Part shown: one piece after another, positions 15,627-20,830 of the stretch
How the letters are laid out: the number at the start of each line of letters is the position of its first letter
Position numbering within the stretch: position 1 is the first letter of the stretch
From: DASPKW01 sp038244055
Lineage (GTDB): Bacteria; Planctomycetota; Phycisphaerae; Tepidisphaerales; Tepidisphaeraceae
Reading direction: 5' to 3'
Assembly (NCBI GenBank): GCA_038244055.1
Contig: JBBRTW010000068.1
Location: forward strand, 1 to 20,830
Length of the DNA stretch: 20,830 nt
The notes under the pieces: model-generated
Told to the model about the DNA's origin: nothing
Seen by the model: the letters and a program-made list of their open reading frames with translations, nothing else
The model's database searches: none
Position numbers and translations under genes: made by a program

Positions 15627-15892
15627 GCCACAGATTTGCACAGATGGGCACAGATAATAGAGAAGTTTAAGAAAGAGAATCGAAGTCAAAGGTGAGAGAT
15701 GGGACTGGGTCATGCTGAGCGTAGCGAAGCATCTTGCGGTTAGTTTGAGAGTGTTTCGAAAGCTGACTGGCCCTGGTCGTTGATGCAAGATCCTTCGGTC
15801 GCCTTAAGCTCCCTCAGGATGACCCGCGCGGACCGGAAGCAATACCGATGGATTTATTTCTTAATCTGTGCCCATCCGTGCAAATCTGTGGC
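15627..15892. repeat. Nested inverted-repeat island upstream of AAA+ gene
   Basis: The outer arms (15627-15655 and 15864-15892, 29 bases each) are reverse complements at 28 of 29 positions; they begin GCCACAGATTTGCAC and end GGGCACAGAT when read inward from the left. The inner arms (15707-15737 and 15785-15825) are a different family: GGGTCATGCTGAGC...CATCTTGC against GCAAGATCC...CTCAGGATGACCC, an imperfect inverted pair. Both families also occur at 5431-5645. The right outer arm ends only 9 bases before the ATG of the AAA+ gene. No coding potential is seen in the island. Confidence 0.85.
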
Positions 15893-15901
15893 TAATTCCC
15901 G

Positions 15902-19216
<3,315 letters not shown>

Positions 19217-19259
19217 TCGAATGTGCAATATGATTGTCGATAACATTTAACACGACCAA

Positions 19260-19278
19260 CACGGGCAGGATGCCCGTG
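19260..19278. repeat. 19-bp palindrome copy 5 (GGA loop), between the AAA+ genes
   Basis: CACGGGCA-GGA-TGCCCGTG is the exact reverse complement of copy 4, 51 bases downstream. It is followed by CTACGACA and a partial repeat of CGCCCGTGCTACGA (19289-19302) running up to the start of the second AAA+ gene at 19306. Confidence 0.9.
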
Positions 19279-19305
19279 CTACGACAAACGCCCGTGCTAC
19301 GATAA

Positions 19306-20830
19306 ATGCCCGCCTACCGCTTCCCCATCCTCATCATCCGCGACCCCGCGGGTTTCCACACCGCGATCCTCGTCGAGGACAACGGCGACGTGGCCGCCAT
19401 TGCCGAAACCCCGGCCGGCGCGGTGCAGCAACTGCGCGATCACCTCGAGCGCCTCTATCGCCGCTTCGAATGGATGACCCCGCCCGATTTCACCAAACCG
19501 GAGTTGACGACGATCAAGGTGGAGATTCGCCCGGAATATCTCGAAGGCCGCCGGCCCTATCCCTGCGGCGAGACGATCGTGCTCCGCGTCCCGGTGGTCA
19601 TGGGCCAGACACTCGCCGGCCTGCGCATCGCCTCGCTCCCCACGATGTCGATCCGCTTCAACTACTACGATGCCGATGATCTAAGGCCCCTGGCGACGCA
19701 GTACGTCCAGAACAAGCTGCGCGGCCTCACCCCCGCCGATGTGGCCCGCTATCTCGCTCCAATGTCGGCCCAGCTCGATGATGTGGTGATCCAGATTCCC
19801 CGCGAGCGCCGCGAGAAAATCGAAGCGCCGGAGTTGGAGGCGCTGGCCGCCATCGCCGACCCGCTCGGCTCGCGCGAGATGCGCTCGCGCTACTCCCGCG
19901 CCTGGGAGCGCGATGATCTGGTCACCCGTCTCGTCGATGCATTGTGTGTCGAGCGCGCGCCCATCCTGCTCGTCGGCGAGTCCGGAATCGGCAAAACCAG
20001 CATCCTGGCCGATGCCGCACGCCGCATCGAGCGCGACAACCGCGAGCTCTCCTCCCGCGCCATCGCCGAACCCGGCCGGCCCGATGCCGAAACGATCCGC
20101 AAAGTCAGCCGCTTCTGGCTCACCTCCGCGCCGCGCATCATCTCCGGCATGAAATACCTGGGGATGTGGCAGGAGCGCGTTGAAACGGTCATCGGCGAGG
20201 TCGGGCATCTCTCGGGCGTACTTTGCATTGAAAATCTTCTGGACCTGGTTCGCACCGGCGGCAATTCGCCCGTCTCTTCCGTCGCCGCATACCTCCTGCC
20301 CTACCTGCAACGGTCTGAGTTGCGTCTGGTCGCCGAAGCCACGCCGGCCGAGGTCGATGCGATCCGCCGCCTCCTGCCCGGTCTGGCGGATGTCTTTCAT
20401 ATCGTCACCATCCCCCCCTTCTCGCGCGCCTCGGCCATCTCCGCCATGACCCAGGTCGCCCAGTCCCATCGACAGAACCTCCAGATCGACTTCGACCGCG
20501 CTGTCATCGATGTCGTGCATCGCCTCTTCTCGCGCTTCATGCCCTACAGCCCATTCCCCGGCAAGGCAGCCGCATTCATCAGCGAACTTTTCGACCGCGC
20601 TTCGCGCACCCGCACCACCGGCCAATCGCTCCGCATCGCCCCGGCTGATGCGATCGACCTCTTCATCCGCCAGACTGGCCTGCCGCAGGTCTTCCTCCGC
20701 GATGAAATCCCCCTCGATCCGCAAATCGTGGCCAATGCGCTTCATCAACAAGTCATCGGCCAGGAAACCCCCTGCCGCGCCGCCGCCAGTGTCATCACGA
20801 CTTTCAAAGCCGGCCTGAACGATCCCGAGC
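19306..20830 (+). CDS. Second divergent ClpB-like AAA+ protein, partial (runs off the window end)
   Basis: The frame opens at ATG 19306, directly after an in-frame TAA, and stays open for 508 codons to the window edge. The N-terminal region (1-195, 'MPAYRFPILIIRDPAGFHTA', '...IKVEIRPEYLEG') appears related to that of the preceding protein. AAA domain 1 has Walker A G224-ESGIGK-T231, pore motif 'KYLG' (Y284) and a Walker B reading 'VLCIEN' (305-310), so both acidic residues differ from the hhhhDE pattern. 'GLADVFH' parallels 'GFADQFH' of the first protein, again without arginine fingers. ATP hydrolysis in this domain is unlikely. The last visible part, 'VIGQETPCRAAASVI' and 'FKAGLNDPE', is the entry to a ClpB-type AAA domain 2, whose Walker motifs lie outside the window. 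No SD is visible. It is clearly a paralogous neighbour and likely partner of the 1104-residue protein. Confidence 0.9.
   Translation, partial: MPAYRFPILIIRDPAGFHTAILVEDNGDVAAIAETPAGAVQQLRDHLERLYRRFEWMTPPDFTKPELTTIKVEIRPEYLEGRRPYPCGETIVLRVPVVMGQTLAGLRIASLPTMSIRFNYYDADDLRPLATQYVQNKLRGLTPADVARYLAPMSAQLDDVVIQIPRERREKIEAPELEALAAIADPLGSREMRSRYSRAWERDDLVTRLVDALCVERAPILLVGESGIGKTSILADAARRIERDNRELSSRAIAEPGRPDAETIRKVSRFWLTSAPRIISGMKYLGMWQERVETVIGEVGHLSGVLCIENLLDLVRTGGNSPVSSVAAYLLPYLQRSELRLVAEATPAEVDAIRRLLPGLADVFHIVTIPPFSRASAISAMTQVAQSHRQNLQIDFDRAVIDVVHRLFSRFMPYSPFPGKAAAFISELFDRASRTRTTGQSLRIAPADAIDLFIRQTGLPQVFLRDEIPLDPQIVANALHQQVIGQETPCRAAASVITTFKAGLNDPE

Noticed and set aside
15627..15892. Could the repeated units be a CRISPR array?
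   Set aside because: The arms are inverted, not direct, there are only two of each, and no regular spacers exist.

Overview
The window reads as chromosomal DNA from a GC-rich bacterium, most likely a planctomycete (Planctomycetota, perhaps Phycisphaerae-like). This is an inference from several traits: a PQQ-type propeller protein opening with the 'DWPQ..G..RDG' pattern, secreted proteins with TKPTT low-complexity linkers, many starts without a Shine-Dalgarno sequence, and dispersed short repeats in the gaps. I saw no rRNA, tRNA, CRISPR array, transposase or phage gene. No species can be assigned by eye.

Layout. Positions 242-6589 hold housekeeping and metabolic genes on the + strand: a RidA-like deaminase, an orphan protein, a short ArgA-type N-acetylglutamate synthase, a 56-residue membrane protein, a PIG-L/LmbE deacetylase, RecG helicase and a UbiA-family prenyltransferase. 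Positions 6781-9612 hold two exported proteins on the - strand: a chagasin-type (I42) protease inhibitor and a large S41 (CtpA-like) protease, separated by a clear rho-independent terminator. Positions 9939-12176 encode an exported HEAT-repeat protein (+). Positions 12210-13336 hold a methyltransferase and a small unknown protein as a - strand pair. Positions 13648-15621 hold two divergent exported proteins: a conserved-looking unknown and a PQQ-like beta-propeller. Positions 15902-20830 hold two consecutive, very divergent ClpB/ClpA-like AAA+ proteins, the second cut off by the window end.

The AAA+ pair is the most interesting part. Both proteins share a non-Clp N-terminal region and a degenerate first AAA domain: altered Walker B, and no arginine at the usual arginine-finger site. 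The second AAA domain of the first protein has intact Walker motifs but a shortened pore loop. Its C-terminal ~320 residues look like a class-I peptide-chain release factor (helical hairpin, PCRF-like domain, and the later 'TYNFPQ'-type strand) from which the catalytic GGQ domain has been removed. The two proteins may form a heteromeric remodelling machine with a ribosome- or RNA-related target. That function is a hypothesis.

The gaps carry several families of short inverted repeats. One is a 19-bp 8-3-8 palindrome present five times with compensatory stem changes; one copy supplies the last codons of the first AAA+ gene. The + strand changes from G-rich to C-rich near 9.6-9.9 kb regardless of gene direction, which could mark a replication-terminus-type switch or a rearrangement boundary.
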